Positions 9,734-20,602 of a DNA stretch of 64,000 nt are shown one piece after another. Both the position numbers and the translations under genes were made by a program. Below the pieces are notes generated by a model. The model did no database searches and had not been told where the DNA came from. It saw nothing but the letters and a program-made list of their open reading frames with translations. Origin of the DNA: Affinibrenneria salicis (lineage in GTDB: Bacteria > Pseudomonadota > Gammaproteobacteria > Enterobacterales > Enterobacteriaceae); contig NZ_VYKJ01000005.1 in NCBI RefSeq assembly GCF_008710095.1, forward strand, positions 290,732-354,731, read 5' to 3'. Numbering within the stretch: the first letter of the stretch is position 1; each line of letters opens with the position of its first letter.

Positions 9734-9743
9734 GCATCAGAGA

Positions 9744-10235
9744 TTAATCGCGGAAGTTAGTAAACTGGAACGGCTGGCCCAGTTCGGCATTGCGCACCAG
9801 CGCAATAACGCTCTGCAGCTCGTCGCGCGCCTTACCGGTGACCCTGACCTGTTCGCCCTGAATCTGCGCCTGCACCTTCAGCTTACTGTCTTTGATCATC
9901 TTCACGATCTTCTTCGCCTGCGCGGTTTCTATGCCCGCTTTTAGTTTCGCGTCCACGCTATAGCTTTTGCCGCTGCGCTCCATTTCATCCGGAATATCCA
10001 GCGCGCTGCCTTCGATACCGCGCTTTAACAGCTTATCGCGCAGGATATCCAGCAACTGCTGCACCTGGAAATCGGATTCGCTGGCGACCTTGATGGATTG
10101 GTTCTTTTCATTCAGCTCAAAGCTGGCGGGCACATTGCGAAAATCCCAGCGGTTGCCCAGCTCCCGGCTGGCGTTTTCCACCGCGTTGCGGACTTCCTGC
10201 ATATCAATTTCCGAAACAATATCGAAAGATGGCAT
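9744..10235 (-). CDS. yajQ: Nucleotide-binding protein YajQ (DUF520 family)
   Basis: YajQ is a small cytosolic protein of two ferredoxin-like repeats; in other species it binds cyclic di-GMP or nucleotides. The 163-residue product begins [20 protein letters not shown] and ends [11 protein letters not shown], the family hallmarks. I placed the start at 10235, where the Shine-Dalgarno CAGGAGAGCC lies just upstream. The reading frame stays open to 11084 antisense to panE, but that extension is not coding. In E. coli yajQ is next to yajR; here the putA islet lies between them. Confidence 0.95.
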   Translation of the reverse strand: MPSFDIVSEIDMQEVRNAVENASRELGNRWDFRNVPASFELNEKNQSIKVASESDFQVQQLLDILRDKLLKRGIEGSALDIPDEMERSGKSYSVDAKLKAGIETAQAKKIVKMIKDSKLKVQAQIQGEQVRVTGKARDELQSVIALVRNAELGQPFQFTNFRD

Positions 10236-10424
10236 AATTGGCTCTCCTGACAAATTTGGCTGGCATGCATAATACCCGCTCGCCGGCGATATACAAAATA
10301 GCGCGCCCTGGGATTGCTGCCGGCGACGCGTGGCGCAACACCGGCAGACCGCCAGCCGCCGAATCTGGTCACACACACGCAAGCCTGCCACAAAAACATC
10401 GGTTTCCGCACACGGGAGAAGACC

Positions 10425-11336
10425 ATGAAAATAACCGTTCTCGGCTGCGGCGCACTCGGCCAACTTTGGCTGGCCGCGCTGCATCAGCAGGGACACGACG
10501 TCCAGGGATGGCTGCGCGTACCGCGCCCCTATTGCCCGGTGAACCTGCTGAAACTGAACGGCGAGCCCTGTAATCTGAACCTGACCGCCAACGATCCCGA
10601 CCATCTGGCGCACAGCGAACTGCTGCTGGTTACGCTCAAGGCCTGGCAGGTGGGCGATGCCGTTACGTCGCTGCTGCCGCAGCTGGCGGGCGATTGTCCG
10701 ATCCTGCTGCTGCATAACGGCATCGGCACGCACGAAGAGCTGCCGCCGCTCACCCAGCCGCTGCTGCTGGGCGTGACCACCCATGCGGCGCGTCACGAGG
10801 GGTCGACCATCATTCACGTCGCCGCCGGCATCACCCATATCGGCGCCCTGCATCCCAACGAGGATAAAAGCCACCTGGCGGAAGTGCTGCATCAGGCGCT
10901 GCCGGACGTGGCGTGGCACAACGATATCGGCGCCACCCGCTGGCTCAAGCTGGCGGCCAACTGCGTAATCAATCCCATGACGGCCATCTACCAGTGCCTG
11001 AACGGCGAACTGGAACGCTATCCGCAGCAGATCGAACGGTTGTGCCGGGAGATCGCGCAGGTGATGGAACACGAGGGCTACCACACCTCGGCCGACAGCC
11101 TGCTATTTTATATCCATCAGTTGATTCGCAACACGGCCGGCAACGTCTCCTCGATGCGGCAGGATATTATGGCGCAGCGCCACACCGAAATTGACTATAT
11201 CACCGGCTACCTGCTCAGACGCGCTCGTCAGCACGGTCTGAACCTGCCGGAAAACAGCCGTTTATTTGAACAGATCAAACAAAAGGAAAGTGAATATGAG
11301 CGCATCGGTACTGGTTTGTCTGGCGCCTGGCAGTGA
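10425..11336 (+). CDS. panE: 2-dehydropantoate 2-reductase (ketopantoate reductase)
   Basis: PanE reduces ketopantoate to pantoate with NADPH in pantothenate/CoA synthesis (cytosol). The 303-residue product has the E. coli length. The Rossmann motif GCGALGQLW is at residues 7-15, and [18 protein letters not shown] (about residue 180) is the conserved catalytic-Lys/Asn region of the C-terminal domain. The start at 10425 follows a CGGGAGAAG ribosome site; the open frame upstream (from 10314) is rejected. The 3' end overlaps yajL by 41 nt, so the two are co-transcribed. It is divergent from yajQ. Confidence 0.96.
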   Translation: MKITVLGCGALGQLWLAALHQQGHDVQGWLRVPRPYCPVNLLKLNGEPCNLNLTANDPDHLAHSELLLVTLKAWQVGDAVTSLLPQLAGDCPILLLHNGIGTHEELPPLTQPLLLGVTTHAARHEGSTIIHVAAGITHIGALHPNEDKSHLAEVLHQALPDVAWHNDIGATRWLKLAANCVINPMTAIYQCLNGELERYPQQIERLCREIAQVMEHEGYHTSADSLLFYIHQLIRNTAGNVSSMRQDIMAQRHTEIDYITGYLLRRARQHGLNLPENSRLFEQIKQKESEYERIGTGLSGAWQ

Positions 11337-11886
11337 AGAAACCGAGGCCGTCACCACGATAGACCTGCTGGTCAGAGCGGGCATCAGCGTCACCACCGCC
11401 AGCGTGGCCGACGACGGCGCGACCGAAATTCGCTGTTCGCGCGGCGTTCGTCTGATCGCCGATGCGCCGCTGGTACGGGTCGCCGATGGCGCGTGGGACG
11501 CGCTGGTGTTGCCCGGCGGTCTGCAGGGCGCCGAATGTTTCCGCGACAGTCCGCTGCTGGTTGAACGCATCCGCCAGACTCAGCGCGAAGGTAAAATCAT
11601 CGCCGCCATCTGCGCCGTGCCGGCCGTGGTGCTGGAGCATCACCAGCTGTTTCCGATCGGTAATATGACCGGCTATCCAGGATTAAAAGAACAGATTGAC
11701 GCGGAGAAATGGCAGGATAAGCGCGTCGTGTTCGACCCGCGCGTTAACCTGCTCACCAGCCAGGGACCGGGCACCAGCATCGATTTCGCGCTGAAGCTGA
11801 TTGATTTACTGCTGGGCAAGGAGAAAGCGGCCGAGGTGGCGGCGCAGCTGGTGCTGGCGCCCGGCATCTATGACTATCAGGCGTGA
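11296..11886 (+). CDS. yajL: DJ-1/PfpI family protein YajL (oxidative-stress chaperone/deglycase)
   Basis: YajL is a cytosolic DJ-1 family protein protecting against oxidative and electrophile damage. Its deglycase activity is debated in the literature. The 196-residue length equals that of E. coli YajL. The nucleophile-elbow Cys106 lies in IAAICAVPA, the acidic partner lies in the early SEETEAVT segment, and [13 protein letters not shown] is also conserved. ATG at 11296 has the site AAAGGAAAG upstream, and the gene begins inside the end of panE. This gives a 41-nt overlap, retained as in E. coli. Confidence 0.95.
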   Translation: MSASVLVCLAPGSEETEAVTTIDLLVRAGISVTTASVADDGATEIRCSRGVRLIADAPLVRVADGAWDALVLPGGLQGAECFRDSPLLVERIRQTQREGKIIAAICAVPAVVLEHHQLFPIGNMTGYPGLKEQIDAEKWQDKRVVFDPRVNLLTSQGPGTSIDFALKLIDLLLGKEKAAEVAAQLVLAPGIYDYQA

Positions 11887-11925
11887 AGCGGCGGGCCGGG
11901 GAGCACGCCGCCCCGGCCGGCGGGA

Positions 11926-13374
11926 TCAGGGCCGATACACCTTCACATTGTGGTAGCCCTGCTCGCGCAGATAGAGCGCCTGCAGCCGGCTCATCACGCC
12001 GCGCTCGCAGAACAGCAGATAGGTTTTGCTCTGGTCGAGCTCGCTGAACTGTGAGCCCAGCTTGTAGAACGGCAGCGATTTCACGGTCACGTTGTCCAGC
12101 GCCAGCGGATGCTCATCCTGCTCATCCGGCGCGCGGATATCCAGCAGGATATCATCGGGCTTAAACGCCACCACCGTCTCGACTTCGGCCACGTCCTGCT
12201 TCGCCTGCTCGGCAATATCACGAATATCGATATTCACAGCGTCTCTGACCACCCGATCGAGAATGGTGAAATCAAAGCGCGCCTCTTCCCGTTCGATTTT
12301 GGCCTTCACCGCCTTCACCGTCGGGCTTTTGGAGATCACGCCGCAGTATTCCGGCATGGTTTTAGCGAAATCTTCGGTGCCCAGCTCACGCGCCATCTTG
12401 ATGATGTGTTCCTTGTCGTGCGAAATCAGCGGGCGCAGGATCAGCGTATCCGAGGCATTGTCGATCAACCGGAGGTTGGTCAGCGTCTGGCTGGAAACCT
12501 GGCCGAGCGCCTCGCCGGTCACCAGCGCCTGGACGCCGTAGTACTCGGCCACCTGCGACGCCGCGCGCACCATCATGCGCTTCAGCACCACGCCCATCTG
12601 ACCGTCGTCGACCTTCTCAAGGATTTCCCCCACCACCGGCGCGAAATCGATGGAAACAAAGCGCACGCGGTGCGAACGGCCGAAGCGGTTCCACAGATAA
12701 TGCGCCACCTGCTTCACGCCGATCTCATGCGCGGCGCCGCCGAGGTTAAAGAAACAGTAATGTACGCGGCAGCCGCGGCGCAGCAACATATAGCTGGAAA
12801 CGCCGGAGTCGAAACCGCCGGAAATCAGCGACAGCACGTCTTCCTGCGTGCCGATCGGGAAGCCGCCAATCCCTTCGTAGCGGCCCGTGATCAGCAGCAG
12901 ACGATCCTGTTCGATCTCCAGATGCACGGTCACTTCCGGCGAGGTCAGATCGACCTGCGCGCTGGCAATGTGCTGATTCAGACCGCCGCCCACGTAGCGT
13001 TCCACGTCCTGCGAGCCGAATTCGTGTTTGCCGCGCCGCTTCACCCGGACACAAAAACGCTTGCCCTCGAGCCGTTCGCGGTATAATGCCAGCGTTTGCT
13101 CAAAAATATCATGCATATCGCTCCAGGCATGATCTTCCACCTCGAGGATATGGTGGATGCCGGGAATGCGGGTTAACTCGTCGCGAATGTTCAGCCGCTG
13201 ATTTTCATCCTGCGCGCGCACTTCGATATGATCCCAGTGGCGGACTACCGCCAGCGTTTCATCATAATGCTTCAGGACGTTACGAATGTTACCGGTGAGA
13301 ATCTTAATAAAGCGCAAACGCACAGATTGACTCTTGATGGTGATTTCCGGGAACAATTTAATGATAAACTTCAT
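11926..13374 (-). CDS. thiI: tRNA 4-thiouridine synthase / thiamine sulfur transferase ThiI
   Basis: ThiI adenylates U8 of tRNA and delivers persulfide sulfur to make 4-thiouridine; its rhodanese domain also serves thiazole synthesis for thiamine. At 482 residues it equals the E. coli protein. Domains in order: NFLD/THUMP (about 1-170), PP-loop ATPase with [11 protein letters not shown] (about 185-195), and a C-terminal rhodanese domain. Both functional cysteines are present: Cys344 in [11 protein letters not shown] and Cys456 in [10 protein letters not shown]. It converges with yajL and is divergent from xseB. Confidence 0.97.
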   Translation of the reverse strand: MKFIIKLFPEITIKSQSVRLRFIKILTGNIRNVLKHYDETLAVVRHWDHIEVRAQDENQRLNIRDELTRIPGIHHILEVEDHAWSDMHDIFEQTLALYRERLEGKRFCVRVKRRGKHEFGSQDVERYVGGGLNQHIASAQVDLTSPEVTVHLEIEQDRLLLITGRYEGIGGFPIGTQEDVLSLISGGFDSGVSSYMLLRRGCRVHYCFFNLGGAAHEIGVKQVAHYLWNRFGRSHRVRFVSIDFAPVVGEILEKVDDGQMGVVLKRMMVRAASQVAEYYGVQALVTGEALGQVSSQTLTNLRLIDNASDTLILRPLISHDKEHIIKMARELGTEDFAKTMPEYCGVISKSPTVKAVKAKIEREEARFDFTILDRVVRDAVNIDIRDIAEQAKQDVAEVETVVAFKPDDILLDIRAPDEQDEHPLALDNVTVKSLPFYKLGSQFSELDQSKTYLLFCERGVMSRLQALYLREQGYHNVKVYRP

Positions 13375-13613
13375 GGTGGTGGTCGTTACCAGCTAGAAAG
13401 GCGTAAATGAATTACCCTGAATACTAAAATCACGTTATTGGTAAGCTCAGCCGGAGACGGCGCGCCTTACCAATAGCAGCCAGGGCGCGAAGTATATCAC
13501 CATCCAGGCATTTTAACCGTATAATTACATAGTCACCTGCCGGTCATAGCTCGCAGGGAAACCGGCTCGCACAGGCCGGTCGCTCGCGTACACATCAGGA
13601 TTCTGAAGAAATT

Positions 13614-13862
13614 ATGCCAAAAAAAACTGAACAACCCGCCAGTTTCGAACAATCGCTCGGTGAACTGGAGCAGATCGTCACCCGGCTGGAATCCGGGGAC
13701 CTACCGCTGGAACAGGCGCTGAATGAGTTTGAACGCGGCGTGCAGCTGGCGCGTCAGGGGCAGCAAAAGCTGCAGCAGGCCGAACAGCGCGTGCAAATTT
13801 TGCTCAGCGACGACGCCGACGCCGGGCTGACCCCGTTCACGCCGGACAATGAATCGCTATGA
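13614..13862 (+). CDS. xseB: Exodeoxyribonuclease VII small subunit
   Basis: XseB is the small helical subunit of exonuclease VII, several copies of which bind each XseA catalytic subunit. The 82-residue product has the classic pattern [21 protein letters not shown] (residues about 9-29, shown in part) followed by [16 protein letters not shown]. Its stop codon overlaps the ispA start (ATGA), giving the conserved xseB-ispA-dxs operon. Confidence 0.96.
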   Translation: MPKKTEQPASFEQSLGELEQIVTRLESGDLPLEQALNEFERGVQLARQGQQKLQQAEQRVQILLSDDADAGLTPFTPDNESL

Positions 13863-14773
13863 GCGCATTCACCGATCGGCTCGACGCCCACTGTCTGCGG
13901 ACCAACGCCAGGCTGAGACATATTTTCACCGCGTTGCCTTTTCAGAGTTCTCCGCTGGTCGACGCTATGCACTATGGCGCACTGTTGGGCGGTAAACGGC
14001 TGCGGCCGTTTCTGGTTTACACTACCGGTCAGCTGTTTGGAGTACCGCTGACCAGTCTGGACGCGCCGGCCGCCGCGGTGGAATGCATTCATGCCTATTC
14101 GCTGATTCATGATGACCTGCCGGCGATGGATAATGACGATCTGCGTCGCGGTCAGCCCACCTGCCACATTAAGTTCGGCGAGGCCAGCGCGATTCTGGCG
14201 GGCGATGCGCTGCAAACGCTGGCCTTCTCGATCCTTGCCGATGAGCCGATGCCGCACGTCAGCGATCGCAATCGTCTGGCGATGCTGTCCGAACTGGCGC
14301 AGGCCAGCGGCGTGGCGGGCATGTGCGGCGGGCAGGCGCTGGATCTGGCGGCGGAAGGCCGGCAGATCGATCTGGCCTCGCTGGAGCAGATCCATCGGCA
14401 TAAAACCGGCGCGCTGATCCGCGCCGCGGTGCGTCTCGGCGCGCTGGCTGCCGGCGACAAAGGGCGGGCTTCGCTGCCGTTTCTCGATCGTTATGCCGCG
14501 GCGATTGGCCTGGCGTTCCAGGTGCAGGATGACATTTTAGACGTGGTGGGCGATAGCGCGACCACCGGTAAGCGCCAGGGCGCCGACCAGCAACTGGGCA
14601 AGAGCACCTATCCCAGCCTGCTTGGGCTGGAAAACGCTCGCGACAAAGCGCGCGATCTGTACCAGGAGTCGCTGAGCGCGCTGGATGATCTGGCCGCCTC
14701 TCTCACACCGGGAAGCATCGATATTGAACCCTTACAAGCGTTGGCTAATTTCATCGTCGAACGCGATAAATAA
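13859..14773 (+). CDS. ispA: (2E,6E)-farnesyl diphosphate synthase
   Basis: IspA condenses isopentenyl diphosphate with dimethylallyl and geranyl diphosphate to give farnesyl diphosphate, the precursor of ubiquinone, undecaprenyl phosphate and heme O (made by the nearby cyoE product). The 304-residue product carries the first Asp-rich motif DDLPAMD at residues 85-91 with DDLRRGQPT after it, and the second motif DDILD at 224-228. It overlaps xseB by 4 nt and precedes dxs by 33 nt. Confidence 0.97.
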   Translation: MSAFTDRLDAHCLRTNARLRHIFTALPFQSSPLVDAMHYGALLGGKRLRPFLVYTTGQLFGVPLTSLDAPAAAVECIHAYSLIHDDLPAMDNDDLRRGQPTCHIKFGEASAILAGDALQTLAFSILADEPMPHVSDRNRLAMLSELAQASGVAGMCGGQALDLAAEGRQIDLASLEQIHRHKTGALIRAAVRLGALAAGDKGRASLPFLDRYAAAIGLAFQVQDDILDVVGDSATTGKRQGADQQLGKSTYPSLLGLENARDKARDLYQESLSALDDLAASLTPGSIDIEPLQALANFIVERDK

Positions 14774-14806
14774 TATCAACACAACATCTCTGATGATGAG
14801 CATTCA

Positions 14807-16678
14807 ATGAGTTTTGATATAGCGACATACCCGACACTGGCCTTAGCAGAAACCCCGGAAGAGCTGCGTCTGTTACCTAAAGAAAGCCTGCCGAAACTGT
14901 GTGATGAACTGCGGCAATACTTGCTGGATAGCGTCAGCCGCTCAAGCGGTCATTTTGCTTCCGGCCTGGGCACGGTCGAGCTGACGGTCGCCCTGCACTA
15001 CGTCTACAACACGCCGTTCGACCATCTGGTGTGGGATGTAGGCCATCAGGCCTATCCGCATAAAATTCTGACCGGCCGGCGCGACCGCATCTCGACCATC
15101 CGGCAGAAAAACGGCCTGCACCCCTTCCCCTGGCGCAGCGAAAGCCAGTATGACGTACTGTCCGTCGGCCACTCCTCAACCTCGATCAGCGCCGGGCTGG
15201 GCATGGCGGTGGCGGCGGAGCGCGAAGGCAAGGGCCGCCGCACCGTGTGCGTCATTGGCGACGGCGCTATCACCGCCGGTATGGCGTTCGAAGCGATGAA
15301 TCACGCCGGCGATATCCGCCCGGATATGCTGGTCATTCTTAATGATAATGAGATGTCGATCTCAGAGAACGTCGGCGCGCTGAACAACCATTTGGCGCAG
15401 TTGCTGTCCGGTAAGCTGTACGCCACGCTGCGCGAAGGCGGCAAGAAGGTGCTGTCCGGCCTGCCGCCGATCAAAGAGCTGGTAAAGCGCACCGAAGAAC
15501 ACATCAAGGGCATGGTGGTGCCCGGCACCCTGTTCGAAGAACTGGGCTTTAACTATATTGGTCCGGTGGACGGTCACGACGTACAGGCGCTGGCTCAAAC
15601 GCTGAAAAATATGCGTAGCCTGAAAGGCCCGCAGTTGCTGCACATTATGACCAAAAAAGGTAAAGGCTACGCGCCGGCCGAGCAGGATCCGATCAGCTGG
15701 CACGCGGTGCCGAAATTCGATCCGGCCAGCGGTACGCTGCCCAGCGTTCGCGAAGCGCTGCCCACCTACTCGAAAATCTTCGGCCAGTGGCTGTGCGAAA
15801 CCGCGGCGAAAGACAGCAAGCTGATGGCGATTACGCCCGCGATGCGCGAAGGATCGGGCATGGTGCAGTTCTCGCGCGACTACCCGCAGCAGTATTTCGA
15901 TGTCGCCATCGCCGAACAGCACGCGGTCACCTTTGCCGCCGGTCTGGCGATTGGCGGCTACCGGCCGGTGGTGGCGATTTACTCTACCTTCCTGCAGCGC
16001 GCCTATGATCAATTGATTCACGATGTGGCGATCCAGCGGTTGCCGGTGCTGTTCGCCATCGATCGCGGCGGCATTGTCGGCGCCGACGGTCAAACCCACC
16101 AGGGCGCGTTCGACCTTTCGTTCCTGCGCTGCATTCCGGGGATGGTGATCATGACGCCGAGCGATGAAAATGAATGTCGCCAGATGCTGTACACCGGCTA
16201 CCATTATCAGCAGGGACCGGTCGCGGTGCGCTATCCGCGCGGCGCCGGCAGCGGCGCGCCGCTCGAACCGCTGGCGGAAATCACCATCGGTAAAGGCGTG
16301 GTGCGACGTAAAGGGCGAAAACTCGCTCTGCTCAACTTCGGCACGCTGCTGCCCGAAGCCCACAAGGCGGCGGAAAAGCTAGACGCCACGCTGGTCGATA
16401 TGCGTTTCGTCAAACCGCTGGATGAGGCGTTAATCGTCGAGCTGGCGGCTTCGCACCAGGCGTTAATTACGCTGGAAGAAAACGCCGTGATGGGCGGCGC
16501 GGGCAGCGGCGTGAACGAACTGGTAATGGCCCGACGCCTTGCGCTGCCGGTACTGAACATCGGTCTGCCCGACAGGTTCGTGCCGCAGGGCGGTCAGGAA
16601 GAGATCCGCGCCGATTTCGGTCTGGACGCCGCGGGTATCGAACGACAGATTAACGCCTGGCTGACCGATGCGGATTAA
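14807..16678 (+). CDS. dxs: 1-deoxy-D-xylulose-5-phosphate synthase
   Basis: Dxs is the thiamine-diphosphate transketolase-type enzyme for the first step of the MEP isoprenoid pathway (pyruvate plus glyceraldehyde 3-phosphate). The 623-residue length is typical. The ThDP site [18 protein letters not shown] begins at residue 151 with NDNEMSIS after it, and the pyrimidine-domain catalytic Glu lies in [14 protein letters not shown]. It is the third gene of xseB-ispA-dxs. E. coli has yajO after dxs; here pgpA follows directly on the opposite strand. Confidence 0.97.
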   Translation: MSFDIATYPTLALAETPEELRLLPKESLPKLCDELRQYLLDSVSRSSGHFASGLGTVELTVALHYVYNTPFDHLVWDVGHQAYPHKILTGRRDRISTIRQKNGLHPFPWRSESQYDVLSVGHSSTSISAGLGMAVAAEREGKGRRTVCVIGDGAITAGMAFEAMNHAGDIRPDMLVILNDNEMSISENVGALNNHLAQLLSGKLYATLREGGKKVLSGLPPIKELVKRTEEHIKGMVVPGTLFEELGFNYIGPVDGHDVQALAQTLKNMRSLKGPQLLHIMTKKGKGYAPAEQDPISWHAVPKFDPASGTLPSVREALPTYSKIFGQWLCETAAKDSKLMAITPAMREGSGMVQFSRDYPQQYFDVAIAEQHAVTFAAGLAIGGYRPVVAIYSTFLQRAYDQLIHDVAIQRLPVLFAIDRGGIVGADGQTHQGAFDLSFLRCIPGMVIMTPSDENECRQMLYTGYHYQQGPVAVRYPRGAGSGAPLEPLAEITIGKGVVRRKGRKLALLNFGTLLPEAHKAAEKLDATLVDMRFVKPLDEALIVELAASHQALITLEENAVMGGAGSGVNELVMARRLALPVLNIGLPDRFVPQGGQEEIRADFGLDAAGIERQINAWLTDAD

Positions 16679-16685
16679 ACCGCTG

Positions 16686-16719
16686 CGGACACGGCGCGCC
16701 GCTGGCGCGGCCGCGTCCG
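16686..16719. terminator. GC-rich stem-loop between convergent dxs and pgpA
   Basis: An imperfect GC stem (CGGACACGGCGCGCC against GGCGCGGCCGCGTCCG) lies 8 nt after the dxs stop and 11 nt from the pgpA stop. A shared transcription stop is inferred from the convergent position; no U tract is present. Confidence 0.4.
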
Positions 16720-16729
16720 GCCTCCAGGC

Positions 16730-17248
16730 TTAGAACAGCGGCCAGTGGTGGCCGATCCAGTACAGAATGCCGGCGGAAATAACCCCGGCGACGATATCGT
16801 CGACCATTATTCCCATTCCGCCCTGCACGTTACGGTCAAACCAGCGGATCGGCCAGGGTTTCCACATATCCAGAATGCGGAAAATCACAAACCCCAACGC
16901 AACCCACGGCCATTCGTTGACCGGCAACGCCATCAACGTGATCCACATCCCGACGAACTCGTCCCAGACGATACTGCCGTGATCGTGCACGCCCATGTCC
17001 CTGGCGGTACGGTGACACAGGTAAACGCCGATGCAGATGCTGAACATGACGACCAGCGAATAGAGCTGCCACGGCAGAAAGGTCATCAGATACCAGAACG
17101 GGATCGCCGCCAGCGACCCCATGGTGCCGGGCAGCCACGGCGACAAACCGCTGCCGAAGCCGGTAGCCAGCAGATGCCATGGATTGCTCATCCGCAGCCG
17201 TTTTTTGGCGATCGCCGAGCCCTTATGCCCGGTTGCTAAAGTGGTCAT
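16730..17248 (-). CDS. pgpA: Phosphatidylglycerophosphatase A
   Basis: PgpA is an inner-membrane phosphatase that removes the phosphate of phosphatidylglycerophosphate to give phosphatidylglycerol. The 172-residue product equals the E. coli length. It shows the conserved blocks [30 protein letters not shown] (acidic active-site region), [14 protein letters not shown] and [10 protein letters not shown]. Several hydrophobic helices are visible. The start overlaps the end of thiL by 26 nt, which couples the two. Confidence 0.96.
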   Translation of the reverse strand: MTTLATGHKGSAIAKKRLRMSNPWHLLATGFGSGLSPWLPGTMGSLAAIPFWYLMTFLPWQLYSLVVMFSICIGVYLCHRTARDMGVHDHGSIVWDEFVGMWITLMALPVNEWPWVALGFVIFRILDMWKPWPIRWFDRNVQGGMGIMVDDIVAGVISAGILYWIGHHWPLF

Positions 17249-18203
17249 ATCCCTTCCAGTTTAATTCGACGACCTGATTGTTACGCAGGAAACGCAGACC
17301 TTCGGAAGCCGGGCCGGTCTGCCCGATGCAGGTATAGCTCACGCCCAGCTGCCCCAGCGCCATATCCAGCGCGCCGCGGTTAAGTTCGGGCACGGTAAAG
17401 CACAGTTCGTAATCTTCCCCGCCGCTCAGCGCCCAGCGCAGCGCCTGGTCGGCGTCGACGTGCCGGCTCAGCGCGGCGGAACAGGGCAGCGCGTCGAGGT
17501 TAATGCGCGCGCCGCAGTCGCTGGCGCGCAGGATGTGCGGCAAATCGGAAATCAGGCCATCCGACAGGTCGATGGCCGCGCTGGCCAGACTGCGCAACGC
17601 CTGCCCCTGCAACACCCGCGGCTGAGGACGCAAATGACGCTGAATCAGCTGGTTGCGCACCTCGCGATCGTCGATGAGCAGCCGCTCCTGCAGCAGCGCC
17701 AGCCCGGCGGCGCTGTCGCCCAGCGTGCCGGTCACATAAATCCAGTCGCCGGGGCGCGCGCCGCCGCGGGTTAAGGCGCGGCCGGCCGGGATCAGCCCGT
17801 GGATGGTCAGCGTCAGGCTCAGCGGCCCGCGCGTGGTGTCGCCGCCGATCAACTGCATATCGTAGTAGTCGAGCTGCTCAAACAGGCTGTTGCTGTAGGC
17901 GGCCAGCCAGTCGCTATCCACCTCCGGCAACGTGAGCGCCAGCGAGAGCCACGCGGGGTCCGCGCCCATCGCCGCCAGATCGCTCAAATTCACAGCCAGA
18001 GATTTATAACCCAGATCGGCGGGATCGATGTCCGGTAAAAAGTGTACACCGGCCACCAGCGTATCGGTGCTGACCGCCAGCAATTGCTTTTCGGCGACCG
18101 TCAACAAGGCGCAATCGTCGCCGATGCCCAGCGCCACATCCCGGCGAGAACTTCTCACCCGGTTAAAATAGCGGGCGATGAGATCAAATTCACCCTCAGC
18201 CAT
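17223..18203 (-). CDS. thiL: Thiamine-monophosphate kinase
   Basis: ThiL phosphorylates thiamine monophosphate to thiamine diphosphate with ATP (cytosol). I place the start at 18203 ([13 protein letters not shown]), giving 326 residues against 325 in E. coli. The longer open frame upstream to 18317 runs through the nusB-thiL stem-loop and is rejected. Conserved blocks: GIGDDCALL near residue 25, [30 protein letters not shown] and [11 protein letters not shown]. It lies in the nusB-thiL-pgpA arrangement. Confidence 0.95.
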   Translation of the reverse strand: MAEGEFDLIARYFNRVRSSRRDVALGIGDDCALLTVAEKQLLAVSTDTLVAGVHFLPDIDPADLGYKSLAVNLSDLAAMGADPAWLSLALTLPEVDSDWLAAYSNSLFEQLDYYDMQLIGGDTTRGPLSLTLTIHGLIPAGRALTRGGARPGDWIYVTGTLGDSAAGLALLQERLLIDDREVRNQLIQRHLRPQPRVLQGQALRSLASAAIDLSDGLISDLPHILRASDCGARINLDALPCSAALSRHVDADQALRWALSGGEDYELCFTVPELNRGALDMALGQLGVSYTCIGQTGPASEGLRFLRNNQVVELNWKGYDHFSNRA

Positions 18204-18223
18204 AAGCTTTCCAGACCGCATGA

Positions 18224-18259
18224 TGTCAAAACAAATCAGGGCCGGATTTCCGGCCCTGA
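18224..18259 (-). terminator. Intrinsic-terminator-like stem-loop between nusB and thiL
   Basis: TCAGGGCCGGA pairs perfectly with TCCGGCCCTGA (11 bp, 2-nt loop). On the minus strand it is followed by TTTGTTTTG. It lies 184 nt after the nusB stop and 21 nt before the thiL start, so it could end or attenuate ribH-nusB transcription before thiL. Confidence 0.6.
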
Positions 18260-18442
18260 GCTTAATGACATACCCTGTTCGTTCCCCGTCGCCGTTCTCG
18301 CGCCAGCGAGGATCCAACCTCTAAAGTAATATCTTGATTATCCTTAGATACCTGTCTTAACAGATACGAGGGGTCGCCAGGATATGTCGAAAATAAGGGC
18401 TTCAACGCTGTTCGCCGGCCGGACTTCGGCCCGGCGCGCGGC

Positions 18443-18862
18443 TTAACGCTTATTCTTGCGCACGGTAGGTGCGACTTTATCCAGCACGCCGTTAACAAAC
18501 TTATGGCTGTCTTCGGCGCCGAACACTTTCGCCAGTTCGATCGCTTCGTTAATGGCGACTTTATAAGGCACGTCTTCACGCTTGCTCAGTTCATACAGCG
18601 CCAGGCGCAGAACCGCTTTCTCAACCTGGCCCAGGTCGCCGAGCTGACGCGACAGATAGGGCACCATCAGAGCATCCAGTTTATCCGCCTGGGTCGCCAC
18701 GCCAGCCAGCAGTTCGCGGAAGTAGGCGATATCAACACCTTTAACATCCTGCTCGCTCAGGAATTGTAGTTCAACATCAGCAATGTCATTTTTAGACAAC
18801 TGCCAGGAATAAAGCGCTTGAACCGCACATTCACGGGCGCGGCGACGAGCAGCTGGTTTCAC
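18443..18862 (-). CDS. nusB: Transcription antitermination factor NusB
   Basis: NusB binds boxA RNA with NusE (S10) and supports rRNA antitermination and rRNA folding. The 139-residue product has the E. coli length. It starts [20 protein letters not shown], with the Arg-rich RNA-binding N-terminus, and ends in the conserved block [11 protein letters not shown]. It lies 22 nt after ribH on the same strand, as in E. coli. Confidence 0.97.
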   Translation of the reverse strand: MKPAARRRARECAVQALYSWQLSKNDIADVELQFLSEQDVKGVDIAYFRELLAGVATQADKLDALMVPYLSRQLGDLGQVEKAVLRLALYELSKREDVPYKVAINEAIELAKVFGAEDSHKFVNGVLDKVAPTVRKNKR

Positions 18863-18884
18863 GTAATTCCCCTTACTTAATCAA

Positions 18885-19355
18885 TCAGGCTTTAATAGCT
18901 TTCAATACATTAATCATTTCCAGCGCGGTCAGGGCAGCTTCTGCGCCTTTGTTACCCGCTTTGGTACCCGCACGTTCAATGGCCTGCTCAATACTTTCAG
19001 TGGTCAGTACGCCAAAGGCCACCGGAATCGTACTGCTTACCGCGACCTGCGACAGGCCGGAGCTGCACTCGCCGGCAACGTATTCAAAGTGAGCTGTGCC
19101 GCCGCGAATCACCGTTCCCAACGCAACGACCGCGTCATAGCGGCCGCTATCGGCCAGCGCGCGCACCGCCAGAGGCAGTTCGTAGGCGCCCGGAACCCAG
19201 ACCACGGTAATGTCGTCATCGCCGACCTGACCGATACGCTTCAGCGCGTCGACCGCGCCTTCCAGCAGGCTGTCGTTGATGAAATGGTTAAAACGTGCAA
19301 TCGCAATCGCCACGCGGGCGCCGGGAGTGGCAACAACCCCTTCGATAACGTTCAT
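18885..19355 (-). CDS. ribH: 6,7-dimethyl-8-ribityllumazine synthase
   Basis: RibH (ribE in E. coli nomenclature) forms the icosahedral lumazine synthase for the penultimate step of riboflavin synthesis. The 156 residues match the family length. Motifs: [34 protein letters not shown], and [19 protein letters not shown] with the catalytic His. It lies between ribD and nusB, all on the minus strand. No FMN riboswitch-like structure was seen upstream. Confidence 0.97.
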   Translation of the reverse strand: MNVIEGVVATPGARVAIAIARFNHFINDSLLEGAVDALKRIGQVGDDDITVVWVPGAYELPLAVRALADSGRYDAVVALGTVIRGGTAHFEYVAGECSSGLSQVAVSSTIPVAFGVLTTESIEQAIERAGTKAGNKGAEAALTALEMINVLKAIKA

Positions 19356-19466
19356 AGCGTTCCTTAATTATCTGGTTTCATACCCCGCAGGGGGGCGGAT
19401 TCTATCATATTCTTAGCGCCGCGTATGCGGTTTTGTCGGCGCGGCCAGCGCATGCGGGCCTGGCGC

Positions 19467-20591
19467 TCAGGCTCGCGGCCGCAAGCGCAGGCGGATATCC
19501 GGGCCGACCTGGCGCGCCTCGTCGATGTCGAACGCCGGCGCAGCGGCCAGCCGCTCAAGACCCGGCAGGACGCACAGACCGCGCGCGCCGTCGCCCAGCA
19601 GCTTCGGCGCCAGATACAGAATCAGCTCATCCACCAGACCGGCCGTCAGCAACGCGCCGGCCAGCCGGGCGCCGGCCTCGACCCAGACCGAGTTAATCTG
19701 ACGCTCGCCCAGCAGCCGCATCAGCGCCGTCAGATCGACGCCATCGCCCTGGGCGGGCAATAACAGTTGCTCGACAGTGTCCGGCCACGCCTGCTCGTCG
19801 GGCTGTAAACGCGCCAGCCAGGTCTGGCCGGCCTCGCCGATCAGACGATGATGCGGCGTCACGCGCCGCCGGCTATCGACAATCACCCGCACCGGCTGAC
19901 GCAGCGGCTGAACGGGGTAGCGACGCAGCGTATCGGCGTCAAAACCTGCCCGGCGCACGGTCAGCGCCGGATCGTCGGCCAGCACGGTCGCGCTGCTGCT
20001 GAGAATCGCGGCGCTTTGCGCGCGAAAACGCTGCACGTCCTGACGCGCCTGCGGCGAAGTGATCCACTGGCTTTCGCCGGACGCCATCGCGGTCCGGCCG
20101 TCAAGCGAGGCGGCCAGCTTGAGCTGTACATAGGGGAAACCGGTGCGCATTCGCTTCAGGAAACCGGGATTGAGCGCTTCCGCTTCCGCCCTCATCAGAC
20201 CGTGGCTGACCTCAACCCCGGCCTGCCGCAGCCGGCGCAAGCCGCGGCCGGCCACCTGCGGATTCGGATCCTGCATACAGGCGACGACGCGCGCCACCCC
20301 GGCGGCGATCAGCGCCTCGCAGCAGGGCGGCGTGCGGCCAAAGTGGCTGCACGGCTCCAGCGTTACGTAAGCGGTGGCGCCGCGCGCCCGCTCGCCCGCC
20401 ATGCGCAGAGCGTGAACTTCGGCGTGGGGTTCGCCGGCGCGCAGATGATAACCCTCGCCGACAATCGCCCCGTCGCGCACGATGACGCAGCCGACGTTAG
20501 GATTCGGCGCGGTGGTGAAACATCCGCGGCGCGCCAATTCCAGCGCGCGCGCCATGTAAAATTCATCCGGCCTGTTGCTATTGAGCGCCAT
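19467..20591 (-). CDS. ribD: Riboflavin biosynthesis deaminase/reductase RibD
   Basis: RibD is bifunctional: the N-terminal zinc deaminase and C-terminal NADPH reductase convert the early pyrimidine intermediates of riboflavin. The product has 374 residues (E. coli 367). The deaminase signature is HAEVHAL plus PCSHFGRTPPCCEALI (about residues 56-98), and the reductase half begins near residue 150 with LKLAASLDGRTAMASGESQW. The C-terminal 12 residues are longer than in E. coli. It lies 11 nt after nrdR and was probably co-transcribed with it; ribH follows after about 110 nt. Confidence 0.96.
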   Translation of the reverse strand: MALNSNRPDEFYMARALELARRGCFTTAPNPNVGCVIVRDGAIVGEGYHLRAGEPHAEVHALRMAGERARGATAYVTLEPCSHFGRTPPCCEALIAAGVARVVACMQDPNPQVAGRGLRRLRQAGVEVSHGLMRAEAEALNPGFLKRMRTGFPYVQLKLAASLDGRTAMASGESQWITSPQARQDVQRFRAQSAAILSSSATVLADDPALTVRRAGFDADTLRRYPVQPLRQPVRVIVDSRRRVTPHHRLIGEAGQTWLARLQPDEQAWPDTVEQLLLPAQGDGVDLTALMRLLGERQINSVWVEAGARLAGALLTAGLVDELILYLAPKLLGDGARGLCVLPGLERLAAAPAFDIDEARQVGPDIRLRLRPRA

Positions 20592-20602
20592 TTAACCTGT
20601 CC

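Noticed and set aside
9744..11084. A 446-codon minus-strand frame that would fuse an N-terminal extension to YajQ
   Set aside because: The extension is antisense to panE, has low-complexity composition, and a proper YajQ start with a Shine-Dalgarno site exists at 10235.
12109..13086. Long plus-strand frame antisense to thiI
   Set aside because: Composition (His/Arg/Gln-rich) is typical of a shadow of a GC-rich gene; ThiI on the other strand is complete with all catalytic residues.
19356..20602. Possible FMN riboswitch near the rib genes
   Set aside because: No conserved FMN-aptamer segments are seen upstream of ribH or ribD, and this order of rib genes in Enterobacterales is not riboswitch-controlled.
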